A DNA stretch of 31,203 nucleotides from the NCBI GenBank assembly GCA_023227695.1, contig JALNVE010000007.1:1-31203 (forward strand). Direction: 5' to 3'. Positions 1 through 7,904 of the stretch are shown piece after piece. Position 1 is the first letter of the stretch; each line of letters begins with the position of its first letter. The DNA comes from Paludibacteraceae bacterium. Lineage in GTDB: Bacteria; Bacteroidota; Bacteroidia; Bacteroidales; Paludibacteraceae. Below the pieces are notes generated by a model. That model did no database searches, was not told the DNA's origin, and saw only the letters and a list, made by a program, of their open reading frames with translations. Both the position numbers and the translations under genes were made by a program.

Positions 1-149
1 GATCCACTCGTCAGCATGGGGAAGCTGCACCCAGTCCCTGAAGCCGCTGAGCGTTTCCTTGTACTGCTTTTCGAATGTGTGCCCGTCTATGTGGTAGTAC
101 TCCTCAAGCGTACGGCAGGTCACGCCCCCCGTCTCTACCAACGAGCGAC
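1..149 (-). pseudogene. Transposase fragment, N-terminal part, running off the left edge
   Basis: From base 147 leftward the minus strand is open to the window edge, 49 codons, containing EEYYHIDGHTFEKQYK and FRDWVQLPHADEW. This resembles, from memory, the start of the catalytic ORF of a transposase common in Bacteroidales and often annotated ISAon1-like. That element normally carries a separate upstream N-terminal ORF; here the capsule gene and a hairpin lie directly upstream, so that ORF is absent. The same frame stays open back to about base 237 with no ATG, so the true start is not visible. I infer a truncated insertion sequence marking the downstream boundary of the capsule locus. The family name is uncertain; that it is a transposase remnant is more likely than not. 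Confidence 0.5.
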
Positions 150-158
150 AATAAAAAT

Positions 159-203
159 ACACAGAGGACCGTAGAGATTCAATTTCTCTGCGGTCCTCTG
201 TGT
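159..203 (-). terminator. Strong hairpin closing the capsule operon
   Basis: The arms 159-177 and 185-203 are complementary over 19 bp with one mismatch, which is a G-U pair in RNA, around a 7-base loop. Read on the minus strand the hairpin is followed by the T-rich stretch TATTTTTATTG. It lies about 50 bases past the stop codon of the last gene. This is a good rho-independent terminator for the minus-strand operon. Confidence 0.7.
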
Positions 204-251
204 ACCACAATTCGTATAATTGGTGGTTAAAAACAATTTATGGTTACGGCA

Positions 252-1655
252 TCAATAGGCCTTATCGTCCTTGAATACCTGGGCTATCGTCATGAAGATG
301 ATACGAAGATCCAAACCAAACTTCCAGTTCTTGATGTAGAAGCAGTCCATCTTGACACGGTCTTCCATCTGCCACAACTCCTTTGTCTCCCCTCTAAATC
401 CGGTTACCTGAGCCAATCCTGTTATGCCTGGTTTGACGAAATGCCTGGACATGTAACGGTCTATCAGTTTGCCGTACATCTCGGTGTGCTTCAGCATGTG
501 CGGACGTGGACCTACAATGCTCATATCGCCCTTAAGCACATTGAAGAACTGCGGCAGCTCGTCGATGCTTGTCTTACGCATAAAGCTGCCCCACGCAAAT
601 TTGCGGGCATCATGGCTGGTTGCCTGTAGCCTATCGGCATCTTTGTTCACATGCATGGAACGGAACTTCATCAGTCTAAAAGTTTGGCCGTTCAATCCGG
701 TTCGTTCCTGTCTGAAAAAGATCGGACCAGGACTTTGAATCTTGATAATGAGTCCTACAAAAGGAACCAAAGGCAAAATAAACAAACATGCGATAAAAGA
801 TACCGCTATATCGAACAGCCTTTTGATAGACTGGTTACTGATGCTATCCAACGGGAATTCATGGTTTGTATAAATCACCTTTCCGCACAAAAGTTCCGGT
901 TTCAGTTTGATATCCATAGTACCCGCATCAGGCGGAATAAAGTACAAACGCGTTGTAGTGTTGTCACAATATTTCTGTATCGACTCAATCTGTTCTTTGT
1001 TTTTCAACGAAACGGTACAATAGACAGCCTCGTATCTGTGCTCGAAAAGCTCTGTTTGTGTCATGGAGATAAAATCAGAGACACTGCCCAGTCTAGTCAT
1101 ACTGTCACTCTCGGAGACCTCACTATCAGCATAATATCCATTTACACGATAGACCAATCCGTTAATGAATGTCTGCGCCACCTGCTCTATTTGATTTATG
1201 TCACCAACAAAAACAGACGACTTGCCGTTGTTGTACCGAGACCAAAACTTCTTACGGATAACAACAAACTGCAACAAACTCAATAATTGAAGGATAACGA
1301 AAAAGCCAAAGCTATATACCACTGATTTTTCCAATGAATATTGAACACGTGGGATTAGCAACAACATGACAAAGAAAGACAACCATTGCACCAAACCCAG
1401 CTTTAACGAACGTGTAATCACATCGTTGAAGCTCGCCGTGTATCGGTTAATAACCGGCTTGATGTTAATCTCTGCCACCAGCATAGACACATTGCCAACA
1501 TAAAACAAAAGTGAAAAATCCAGATCCTTCTGTGTATTGACGCAATTCCAGCACCATGCTGTACTCACTAAGTACAGATACACATTAAAAACGGCGATAT
1601 CCATTAGGATAACCAGCCATTTCAAAACAATATTTCCATCATCTAATTGACGCAT
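252..1655 (-). CDS. Undecaprenyl-phosphate glycosyl-1-phosphate transferase (repeat-unit initiating enzyme)
   Basis: Membrane enzyme that moves a sugar 1-phosphate from a nucleotide sugar to undecaprenyl phosphate, the first step of repeat-unit assembly. At 467 aa it has the full WcaJ/CpsE-type layout. Four hydrophobic segments occupy roughly residues 10-130, a soluble CoA-binding-like region follows, and a fifth hydrophobic segment (LFDIAVSFIACLF) precedes the C-terminal bacterial sugar transferase domain. That domain shows FFRQERTGLNGQTFRLMKFR, RKTSIDELPQFFNVLKGDMS, VGPRP and KPGITGLAQVTG, all diagnostic. It is the last gene of the locus, 172 bp after fcl and before a strong terminator. The sugar donor (glucose, galactose or another hexose) cannot be read from sequence. 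Family assignment is secure. Confidence 0.93.
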   Translation of the reverse strand: MRQLDDGNIVLKWLVILMDIAVFNVYLYLVSTAWCWNCVNTQKDLDFSLLFYVGNVSMLVAEINIKPVINRYTASFNDVITRSLKLGLVQWLSFFVMLLLIPRVQYSLEKSVVYSFGFFVILQLLSLLQFVVIRKKFWSRYNNGKSSVFVGDINQIEQVAQTFINGLVYRVNGYYADSEVSESDSMTRLGSVSDFISMTQTELFEHRYEAVYCTVSLKNKEQIESIQKYCDNTTTRLYFIPPDAGTMDIKLKPELLCGKVIYTNHEFPLDSISNQSIKRLFDIAVSFIACLFILPLVPFVGLIIKIQSPGPIFFRQERTGLNGQTFRLMKFRSMHVNKDADRLQATSHDARKFAWGSFMRKTSIDELPQFFNVLKGDMSIVGPRPHMLKHTEMYGKLIDRYMSRHFVKPGITGLAQVTGFRGETKELWQMEDRVKMDCFYIKNWKFGLDLRIIFMTIAQVFKDDKAY

Positions 1656-1827
1656 AATTTAAAACCCTCAAACAAAATAGAACACTAAATTATCTTTTTT
1701 CTTTAACAATAACAAGGAATTTTTCTGATAAAATCTCGCTACAAAATAAAAACAATAGATTTTACTGATTTCACAGATTTATTCCATAAATCTGCATGAA
1801 ACCATTTTTTCATGCAGATATTTTAGA
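1656..1827. other. Intergenic region between fcl and the initiating transferase
   Basis: 172 bp, AT-rich, with no coding signal. It contains the hairpin at 1790-1819 close to the fcl stop. I found no convincing Bacteroidetes-type promoter (TTTG / TAnnTTTG) for the transferase, so it may be read through from fcl. Confidence 0.6.
1790..1819 (-). terminator. Hairpin just downstream of fcl
   Basis: The arms 1790-1800 (ATCTGCATGAA) and 1809-1819 (TTCATGCAGAT) are perfect 11-bp inverted repeats around an 8-base loop, 8 bases beyond the fcl stop on the minus strand. There is no long T tract after it, so it may be a weak or leaky terminator or an mRNA 3'-end stabiliser. Confidence 0.5.
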
Positions 1828-3036
1828 TTATTTATTCAAACTGTTTTGATACCAATCGTAAAGTTTTTGCACACCGTCTTGGATTTCCACCTTGTGTGTC
1901 CAGCCTAGACTATGCAATTTGGTCACATCAATGAGTTTACGAGGCGTTCCATTCGGTTTGGAAGCATCCCATACAACTTCACCCTCAAAGCCTACTGCCT
2001 TTACTATCATGTCTGCAAGTTCCTTGATGGTAAGTTCTTTGCCCGTACCTACGTTGATGTGGCAATTCCTGATCTCTCCAAGAGAAGGAATGGCTCCACC
2101 TCTACCCTCCGAATTGTTTCGGTCTACCACACCGTTTGCATTCACTCCATAGAACACACTGGAGTACTTCTCTATGCCGATTATATCCTTGAAGTCCACG
2201 TTCAAAAGCACATGAACGGAAGCATCGGCCATATCTTCAGACCACAGGAACTCACGCAAAGGACTACCGTCGCCCCAAAGAGTCACCTTGTTGTTTTCTA
2301 TGCCATAGAAGGCAAGTGCCTTCAGAATGCGTTCTTTCGTATCTTCTCCGCTCACATTACCCTCACCCACAAACTCTCGAAGTTTTGCTGGTGGATTGAT
2401 GGGTCGCTTGTTCATATCCGAACGGATGGCTTCCCAATCGTTGTCATGAATAAGCTTTGCAAGATAGATCTTACGCATCATGGCGGGCATGACGTGCGAA
2501 TTCTCCAAATGGAAATTATCATTCGGTCCATATAGATTCGTAGGCATCACTGCGATGTAGTTGGTTCCATACTGAAGGTTGTAACTCTCGCACATCTTCA
2601 AGCCTGCAATCTTTGCTATGGCGTACTCTTCGTTGGTGTATTCTAACGGAGATGTTAGCAACGCATCCTCCTTCATGGGCTGAGGTGCATCCTTCGGATA
2701 AATGCATGTGGATCCGAGGAACAACAGCTTTTTCACTCCGTGCGAATAGGCATTGCCGATAACGTTACATTGCATCTTCATGTTCTGCATGATGAAGTCG
2801 GCACGGTATAAACTGTTGGCCATGATACCGCCCACAAAAGCTGCCGCCAAAACAACAGCATCCGGACGCTCCTCATCGAAAAACTGCTGAACCTGATACT
2901 GGTCTGTCAAATCCAACTCCTTATGTGAACGGCCTATCAGGTTATGATAACCTCTGGACTTCAAATTGTTCCAGATAGCAAACCCCACCAATCCTTGGTG
3001 ACCCGCTACATATATTTTTGAATCTTTGCTTAACAT
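1828..3036 (-). CDS. fcl: GDP-L-fucose synthase (GDP-4-keto-6-deoxymannose epimerase/reductase)
   Basis: Converts GDP-4-keto-6-deoxy-D-mannose, the product of the neighbouring gmd, to GDP-L-fucose with NADPH. It is an extended SDR: the nucleotide-binding loop GHQGLVG is at residues 12-18. The catalytic set matches the E. coli enzyme: Ser109 and Cys111 in GSTCIYPKDA, Tyr138 and Lys142 in EEYAIAK, His181 in ENSHVMPAMM. It is 402 aa against about 320 in E. coli. The extra length sits mainly around residues 205-245 and 283-320, where the sequence is hydrophilic; similar insertions are known in Bacteroidales homologues. It follows gmd but is separated by 518 bp of repeat-rich non-coding DNA. Function is certain; whether GDP-fucose goes only into this polymer is not. 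Confidence 0.96.
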   Translation of the reverse strand: MLSKDSKIYVAGHQGLVGFAIWNNLKSRGYHNLIGRSHKELDLTDQYQVQQFFDEERPDAVVLAAAFVGGIMANSLYRADFIMQNMKMQCNVIGNAYSHGVKKLLFLGSTCIYPKDAPQPMKEDALLTSPLEYTNEEYAIAKIAGLKMCESYNLQYGTNYIAVMPTNLYGPNDNFHLENSHVMPAMMRKIYLAKLIHDNDWEAIRSDMNKRPINPPAKLREFVGEGNVSGEDTKERILKALAFYGIENNKVTLWGDGSPLREFLWSEDMADASVHVLLNVDFKDIIGIEKYSSVFYGVNANGVVDRNNSEGRGGAIPSLGEIRNCHINVGTGKELTIKELADMIVKAVGFEGEVVWDASKPNGTPRKLIDVTKLHSLGWTHKVEIQDGVQKLYDWYQNSLNK

Positions 3037-3162
3037 ATTTTATTGACAAATTTATCTATTTTATGCTTGATTTTTTTTTGATTTTGTTGCATAAAATACC
3101 ACAAGAAAAATCATATAAAGTTTATTATCATCTTCTGCCGACAAATCAGATGCGAGCCCATG

Positions 3163-3212
3163 TAGAGACGTCACACTGTGGCGTCTTCGAACCGCCGCCG
3201 AAGGCTGGCGAA
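3163..3212. repeat. 50-bp direct repeat, copy 1
   Basis: Matches 3373-3422 at 49 of 50 bases; the difference is at 3192 (C against G). The unit contains an internal inverted repeat in GACGTCACACTGTGGCGTC and a second GC-rich one in CGCCGCCGAAGGCTGGCG, so each copy can fold as two small hairpins. Confidence 0.9.
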
Positions 3213-3245
3213 GAACCGTGAATATCTTAACAAAGAATTTTACAA

Positions 3246-3340
3246 ACCACGAATTACAACAATTTCACGAATTTATATCGGACGTTCCGTCCACTGTTCG
3301 TTATTCAACAATTCGTTTAATTCGTACAATTTGTGGTTAA
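3246..3340. repeat. Palindromic intergenic element, copy A
   Basis: Starts AACCACGAATT and ends AATTTGTGGTT, a near-perfect inverted pair. Inside are CACGAAT and ATTCGT boxes, and near the centre the perfect mini-hairpin GGACG-TTC-CGTCC (3280-3292). The same plan recurs at 26862-26946. It looks like a small REP- or MITE-like element. Confidence 0.6.
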
Positions 3341-3372
3341 AATCAATGCTAATATACGTGCCCATGCCCCTA

Positions 3373-3422
3373 TAGAGACGTCACACTGTGGCGTCTTCGA
3401 AGCGCCGCCGAAGGCTGGCGAA
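3373..3422. repeat. 50-bp direct repeat, copy 2
   Basis: Second copy of the 3163-3212 unit, in the same orientation, starting 210 bases further on; only base 3402 differs. The two copies flank palindromic element A. Confidence 0.9.
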
Positions 3423-3469
3423 ATAATTCACAATCAACCAATCGAACCATCCGTGATAGTTCCATCATC

Positions 3470-3494
3470 AGAGACGGTGTGGTACACCATCTCT
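3470..3494 (-). terminator. Hairpin downstream of gmd
   Basis: The arms 3470-3480 (AGAGACGGTGT) and 3484-3494 (ACACCATCTCT) pair over 11 bp with one mismatch around a 3-base loop, about 60 bp beyond the gmd stop. No T tract follows on the minus strand. It may be a weak terminator or part of the repeat family. Confidence 0.35.
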
Positions 3495-3554
3495 ACCCGG
3501 GCAGCATCACGTAATCAGCCCTGTCTGATAATCAGCCTTAAACGATTCGTAGCG

Positions 3555-4682
3555 TTACTTGACGATACCTTTTTCTAGGTACTCTGCAAGGTTGGTGCGG
3601 ACCTTTTCTGACGCACGTTCCACTGCCACCTTAGACATGTCGCTGTCTACCATGATCTTGACCAACTGTTCGAAAGAGGTAGCCTGCGGATTCCATCCTA
3701 GTTCTGCCTTGGCCTTCGTAGGATCGCCCCAAAGATTCACCACGTCTGTTGGACGGTAAAAATCAGGAGAAACCTCGATCAGGACATCTCCCACCTTCAC
3801 GTTGGCTGCGGCCGAAGAACCTGGCTCTATGGAGGAGACAATACCTTTCTCGTTTTCGTCTTCTCCTTCAAACTTCAGCTCTATTCCTGCATGATGGAAG
3901 GCTAGCTTTGCAAACTCACGCACGCTGTGCTGAAGACCTGTTGCAATTACGAAATCCTCTGGTTTCTGGTGTTGAAGAATCAGCCACATGCACTCAACGT
4001 AATCCTTGGCATATCCCCAATCGCGCAGAGAACCCAAATTTCCTAAATAGAGTTTCTTCTGTTTTCCCTGTGCTATACGGGCTGCAGCAAGGGTTATCTT
4101 ACGGGTCACGAAAGTCTCGCCACGGCGCTCGCTCTCGTGGTTGAACAGGATACCTGAGCAACAGAACATATTATAAGCTTCACGGTATTCCTTGATAATC
4201 CAATAGCCATACAATTTAGCTACGGCATAAGGAGAATAGGGATGGAATGGCGTGTTCTCGTTCTGAGGAACCTCCTCCACCTTGCCATACAGTTCTGAAG
4301 TAGACGCCTGATAGATTCTGCATTTATCTGCGATGCCACACTGACGTACGGCCTCCAAAATACGAAGCACACCGGTTGCATCCACATCGGCCGTAAACTC
4401 CGGAGAGTCAAAACTTACCTGTACATGACTCTGAGCAGCCAAGTTATAGATCTCATCTGGCTTCACCTTGTTTATGATTTGAATGATCGACATGGAATCT
4501 CCCATGTGTCCAAAATGAAGGTGAAAATTAGGCGTGCCTTCCAAATGAGCAATACGCTCACGGAAATCGGAAGATGATCGTCTTATCATGCCATGAACCT
4601 CATAGCCTTTAGCCAAAAGGAATTCTGACAGATAAGATCCATCCTGACCTGTTACACCGGTTATAAATGCTTTCTTTGCCAT
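3555..4682 (-). CDS. gmd: GDP-mannose 4,6-dehydratase
   Basis: Makes GDP-4-keto-6-deoxy-D-mannose from GDP-D-mannose, the first committed step to GDP-L-fucose. At 375 aa it is full length for the family. The N-terminal Rossmann loop GVTGQDG is at residues 9-15, followed by GMIRRSSS (NADP phosphate region), NLAAQSHVQVSFD, the catalytic STSELYGKV, and the Tyr-x3-Lys pair in PYSPYAVAKLYGYW. GILFNHESERRGETFVTRK and LGNLGSLRDWGYAKDYVE are further Gmd hallmarks. It is partnered by fcl. GDP-mannose supply (manB/manC) is not in this window, and both manA copies here are broken, so precursors must come from elsewhere in the genome. Confidence 0.97.
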   Translation of the reverse strand: MAKKAFITGVTGQDGSYLSEFLLAKGYEVHGMIRRSSSDFRERIAHLEGTPNFHLHFGHMGDSMSIIQIINKVKPDEIYNLAAQSHVQVSFDSPEFTADVDATGVLRILEAVRQCGIADKCRIYQASTSELYGKVEEVPQNENTPFHPYSPYAVAKLYGYWIIKEYREAYNMFCCSGILFNHESERRGETFVTRKITLAAARIAQGKQKKLYLGNLGSLRDWGYAKDYVECMWLILQHQKPEDFVIATGLQHSVREFAKLAFHHAGIELKFEGEDENEKGIVSSIEPGSSAAANVKVGDVLIEVSPDFYRPTDVVNLWGDPTKAKAELGWNPQATSFEQLVKIMVDSDMSKVAVERASEKVRTNLAEYLEKGIVK

Positions 4683-4828
4683 ATATCTATAAGGATTTTT
4701 GCTATAATTTCAGAATTTTTACAATTAAAATTCAAGTTATCTATTTTTAAAACGAACCATAGATTTGCTACAAATTTAACGAATTAAAACGATTTTCTTT
4801 AAAATCAATCGACATTTATCCGCAGAAT

Positions 4829-5119
4829 TTACATGAGAGTATTTTGCATTATCAAATTTACTAACAAGCGGAATTCATTACCACACTTCCGGTAGTTTTC
4901 CATTCCAAGCAATTTTTCCTTTTCAATCCTCAAAACCTCTGTTATGGTTTTGCCCGCATGTGTTCCATCTGCTATTACAGACTCATAGCCTTTCAAACCA
5001 GAAAGCTCCCAATTCTCACCCACATTCTGCTGTTTCGAAGATAGTTTTTTAAACGAAGAGATTCTCTCTCCTCCCCATATTTTGGGTTTTAAAATATGGT
5101 TGAATTTTAAAGGTTGCAT
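4829..5119 (-). pseudogene. manA: Truncated mannose-6-phosphate isomerase, N-terminal fragment
   Basis: The 96-codon frame reads like the first ~85 residues of a class I ManA: PLKFNHILKPKIWGGERI, then NVGENWELSGLKGYESVIA, KTITEVL, and GNEFRLLV where functional enzymes go on to K-F-I-D-A and the zinc-site region. Homology stops at about base 4860 and the frame ends soon after. The normal length is around 320 aa, so zinc ligands and active site are lost. It lies between the WecG-type gene and gmd, where a GDP-mannose precursor gene would make sense. Its sequence is clearly different from the second manA relic at 7905-8885, so the two are not a recent duplication. Confidence 0.8.
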
Positions 5120-5181
5120 AACAAAAATGAACTAGAAAAAATTTCAATTCTATTTATTATATATCTAGATTGGTCTTGTTT

Positions 5182-5967
5182 TTATGAAACAAACGGATCT
5201 TTATATTTTCCAAATTTGTATTTTAACAATAATCCAAAGAATTGTATATCATCTACAAGATACCTTTTCCACAAACGTTTTGGATCTGAATATAAACGGT
5301 ACAGCCACTCTAAAGCCAATTTTTGAAATATCTTCGGAGCACGTTTTATATTACCAGCCTCAAAATCAATGGTAGCACCTAAGGCCAAATAAATTTTGAC
5401 ATTCGGAATACTATCTTTATACTTATAAATCCATTTCGTTTGTTTAGGATTACCTAAACCTACTAGAATAACATTTGCAGGTGAAGACTTTAAAATCTCT
5501 ACAATATACTTGCACTCATTTTCATCCTTTTCATAACCAAAAGGAGGTGAATAAGTTCCAACTATAATTTCTCTTCCTATTCGTGCATTTATTTTTTCTG
5601 CTGCTAAATCAGCAACTCCATTTTTTGCTCCTAATAAAAATATCTTGATACTCTCATCTTTAGCATAAAAATCACAAAATGCAGGAAAAAAACTACTTCC
5701 TGGTATAGCTTCACGCAAACCCTTTCCTATGAATTTTGAAGAAAGAAGTAAAATTTTGCTATCACAAACTGAGTAATCTGCTTGCAAAGCCATTTCATGA
5801 AACTCCTTATCTTTCTGATGTTTCATAATATCATCTACATTAGGAGTGACTAAAACGCCCTCTTTTAGCTGATGTAACAACTCTTCTTGTGTAATGTTAT
5901 CAACTCTAACATTCAGAATTTGAACACTATCCATATTCCAATTAAGATTCTTATTTTCAAAAAACAT
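5182..5967 (-). CDS. WecG/TagA/CpsF-family glycosyltransferase
   Basis: GT26-type transferase; relatives move N-acetylmannosamine or its uronic acid (or glucose/galactose in CpsF) onto a lipid-linked sugar. The frame gives 261 aa; Met12 of NMDSVQILNV is an equally good or better start, which gives about 250 aa. Motifs are TPNVDDIMKHQKD (Thr41) and a CDSKILLL segment with Asp69, spaced like the catalytic Thr/Asp of TagA, then LVGLGNPKQTKWI, LGATIDFEAGNIKRAP and the basic C-terminal LEWLYRLYSDPKRLWKRYL, which in this family helps membrane association. It is 17 bp downstream of gmhA, in the heptose cassette, so it could use the heptose nucleotide or simply travel with it. Donor is unknown. Confidence 0.9.
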   Translation of the reverse strand: MFFENKNLNWNMDSVQILNVRVDNITQEELLHQLKEGVLVTPNVDDIMKHQKDKEFHEMALQADYSVCDSKILLLSSKFIGKGLREAIPGSSFFPAFCDFYAKDESIKIFLLGAKNGVADLAAEKINARIGREIIVGTYSPPFGYEKDENECKYIVEILKSSPANVILVGLGNPKQTKWIYKYKDSIPNVKIYLALGATIDFEAGNIKRAPKIFQKLALEWLYRLYSDPKRLWKRYLVDDIQFFGLLLKYKFGKYKDPFVS

Positions 5968-5984
5968 CTATAAACGGTCAAAAA

Positions 5985-6626
5985 TCACATGTCAAAAAAA
6001 GCCTCTTCCAACATCAAACACAAGCAATGATAAATAGGTAAATGAAGTTCCTGTATCTTAAACGTTTGAATAGCAGGAGCCTTTATACACGCATAAGCAA
6101 TTTTTGATAGTTCAGAATCATTTGCTCCTGTTAAACCTATCACTTTCATACCTTTTGCCTTTGCTGTTACTGCAGCATACATAATATTCTTACTATTACC
6201 AGATGTTGAGATTCCTAAAAATACATCCTTTTCTGTTCCATAACCATTGACTTGTTGTGCAAAGCAAAGTAAAGGAGACTGATCATTCATAAATGCAGTA
6301 GATAGTGCAGGATGTCCATCCAGCGCAATTGCAGGTAATGCGCATTGCAAATTATGAATAAGCTCATTTGCCATTTCAAGGTTAACTGATATAAGCGATT
6401 TTTTTAGGTTTTCATTTATTGTACGTTTTTTCACAAAACCTTTCATCAATTCACCTACAATATGCTCTGCATCAGAAGCTGAACCGCCATTGCCTGCAAT
6501 TAACAATTTTCCACCATTACTATAGCAATCAAACAAAACTTTATAAACATTAAGAATATCTTGTTTACATATTCTTAAGGATGAATAACGCTCAATTAAT
6601 TCATCTAAGTAATTTTCTGGTTTCAT
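5985..6626 (-). CDS. gmhA: Sedoheptulose-7-phosphate isomerase (GmhA-type, SIS domain)
   Basis: Converts D-sedoheptulose 7-phosphate to D-glycero-D-manno-heptose 7-phosphate, the first step of nucleotide-activated heptose synthesis. It is 213 aa, slightly longer than E. coli GmhA (192). AGNGGSASDAEHIVGELMKG begins at residue 44 and carries the sugar-phosphate serines and the His55/Glu59 pair that match the metal/active-site residues of GmhA. LGISTSGNSKNI is the second phosphate-binding loop, and the C-terminal QELHLPIYH supplies the other metal-site residues. It lies 4 bp after hddA, as in other D,D-heptose cassettes. Alternative SIS proteins such as DiaA are less likely given the hddA neighbour. 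Confidence 0.9.
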   Translation of the reverse strand: MKPENYLDELIERYSSLRICKQDILNVYKVLFDCYSNGGKLLIAGNGGSASDAEHIVGELMKGFVKKRTINENLKKSLISVNLEMANELIHNLQCALPAIALDGHPALSTAFMNDQSPLLCFAQQVNGYGTEKDVFLGISTSGNSKNIMYAAVTAKAKGMKVIGLTGANDSELSKIAYACIKAPAIQTFKIQELHLPIYHCLCLMLEEAFFDM

Positions 6627-6630
6627 ATAC

Positions 6631-7656
6631 TCATTTATTTAACAAATAATCAAAATCTTTACGAGGATTATATTGAACAGGCTCATAATAAATCACTTGC
6701 GTACCATCGTTTTCAAAATTGAAAGGAACGAGCATTAATTCATCCAATGCCTTACACAATGATTCTTGTTTATCTGGTTCACAATAAAATAACAAGAAGC
6801 CACCTCCTCCAGCACCAAGAAGTTTGCCACCTAATGCACCTGCATCCAAACCTTTTTTATATAAATCATCAATATTTGACGATGATATTTTTGAACCAGT
6901 TTGACGTTTTAATTGCCATGTATAATTAAGCAATCTCCCAAATTCATTTATATCTGAATTTATATCTCCTAATAGTTTTTCCGCTTCATCTACTAATGTC
7001 AACATTTCCTTTAATTGAAAAGATTTATCTTCGAAATTTGACATTGTATCCTTTTGTACATCAGAAGAGAAACGAGAAATTCCCGTATAGAACAATAACA
7101 ATCTATTATTTAAGCTTTTTTTTCGATTTTGATCCATTATGATTGGCTTTACAGTAAACTTATTATCCTTAAAGTCAATGCGATTCAAACCACCATAAGC
7201 TGCTGCTATTTGGTCTTGCCATCCTCCGTTTTCTTTACAGAGTTCACGTTCTAGATAAATTGCATCTTCAGCAAGTTTTCGTTTTCCTACATATATACCT
7301 TTCAATGCATAAAAAGCATTTAACATTCCTACTGCAAAAGTAGAACTAGTACCTAAACCTGTACGTGCAGGCAAATCTCCTTCATAAGTTAAACGGATTT
7401 TATGCATGTCAAGATATTTCATAGCCTCTCGTATTGAAGGATGCACTATTGCATCTACATCATTCACACGTTCAATTTTATTATATACCAACTCTGAGAG
7501 ATAACTATGAAATGGTGGCATATGGCGTACATTTACATAACTATATTTATCAAATGTGGTTGATATTACAGAACCTCCATTCTCATTAAAAAACTGTGGC
7601 ACATCTGTACCGCCTCCAAAAAAGGACATCCTATATGGGGTCTTGGTTATAATCAT
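6631..7656 (-). CDS. hddA: D-glycero-D-manno-heptose 7-phosphate kinase (GHMP family)
   Basis: Phosphorylates D-glycero-alpha-D-manno-heptose 7-phosphate at C1, the second step of the GDP-heptose route known from S-layer and capsule systems. It is 341 aa, the expected HddA length. It opens TKTPYRMSFFGGGTDVPQFF, typical of HddA. The ATP loop is PARTGLGTSSTFAVG around residues 97-111, and the third GHMP motif is GGKLLGAGGGGFLLFY near residue 285. It is nearly contiguous with gmhA. The other two enzymes of the route, the phosphatase gmhB and the guanylyltransferase hddC, are not in the window. A fucokinase-like role is possible for this GHMP branch but less likely next to gmhA. Confidence 0.88.
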   Translation of the reverse strand: MIITKTPYRMSFFGGGTDVPQFFNENGGSVISTTFDKYSYVNVRHMPPFHSYLSELVYNKIERVNDVDAIVHPSIREAMKYLDMHKIRLTYEGDLPARTGLGTSSTFAVGMLNAFYALKGIYVGKRKLAEDAIYLERELCKENGGWQDQIAAAYGGLNRIDFKDNKFTVKPIIMDQNRKKSLNNRLLLFYTGISRFSSDVQKDTMSNFEDKSFQLKEMLTLVDEAEKLLGDINSDINEFGRLLNYTWQLKRQTGSKISSSNIDDLYKKGLDAGALGGKLLGAGGGGFLLFYCEPDKQESLCKALDELMLVPFNFENDGTQVIYYEPVQYNPRKDFDYLLNK

Positions 7657-7904
7657 ATTTTATATATTAAGATTATTAAATAAATTTATCCATTTTCTAT
7701 AAATAGCATCAATTGAAATGTTTCAACAATTTATCATGTTCCAATTTTGTAAAGATGGAGATACTATTAATGCTATGGCTGCATCTGTCTATTAATTACT
7801 AATACTTTCACCAAGAAATAATACCCATTTAGGTAATCTACTAATTCAAAATGTTTGGTTTGTGCTGAAATATAATAAACTATTCCATATTGAAATGCTT
7901 AATA
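7657..7904. other. Intergenic or decayed sequence upstream of hddA
   Basis: About 250 bp, AT-rich, with no intact frame. Broken minus-strand frames of 20-30 codons are present, but I could not match them to a family. It continues the decayed stretch that contains the manA relic. Confidence 0.5.

Larger units (their letters stand above)
3037..3554. other. 518-bp repeat-rich non-coding spacer between gmd and fcl
   Basis: No gene is visible. The spacer holds two 50-bp direct repeats (3163-3212, 3373-3422), a palindromic element between them (3246-3340), an inverted repeat at 3470-3494 and a 9-T run at 3071-3079. The repeats are much more G+C-rich than the surrounding spacer. Short reading frames here are repeat-derived and lack protein features. 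Confidence 0.7.

Noticed and set aside
240..1286. Plus-strand frames of 89-211 codons over the initiating transferase
   Set aside because: They are opposite-strand shadows of a well-supported gene.
3163..3422. CRISPR-like arrangement of two 50-bp repeats
   Set aside because: Only two copies, 160 bp apart, with a palindrome between and no cas genes.
3037..3554. Coding potential in the gmd-fcl spacer (frames of 65-81 codons)
   Set aside because: They run through the direct repeats and palindrome, and their peptides share repeat-derived segments.
4771..4778. TAAATTTG on the minus strand, a possible -7 box upstream of gmd
   Set aside because: No -33 TTTG at a suitable distance in this AT-rich gap; chance match likely.
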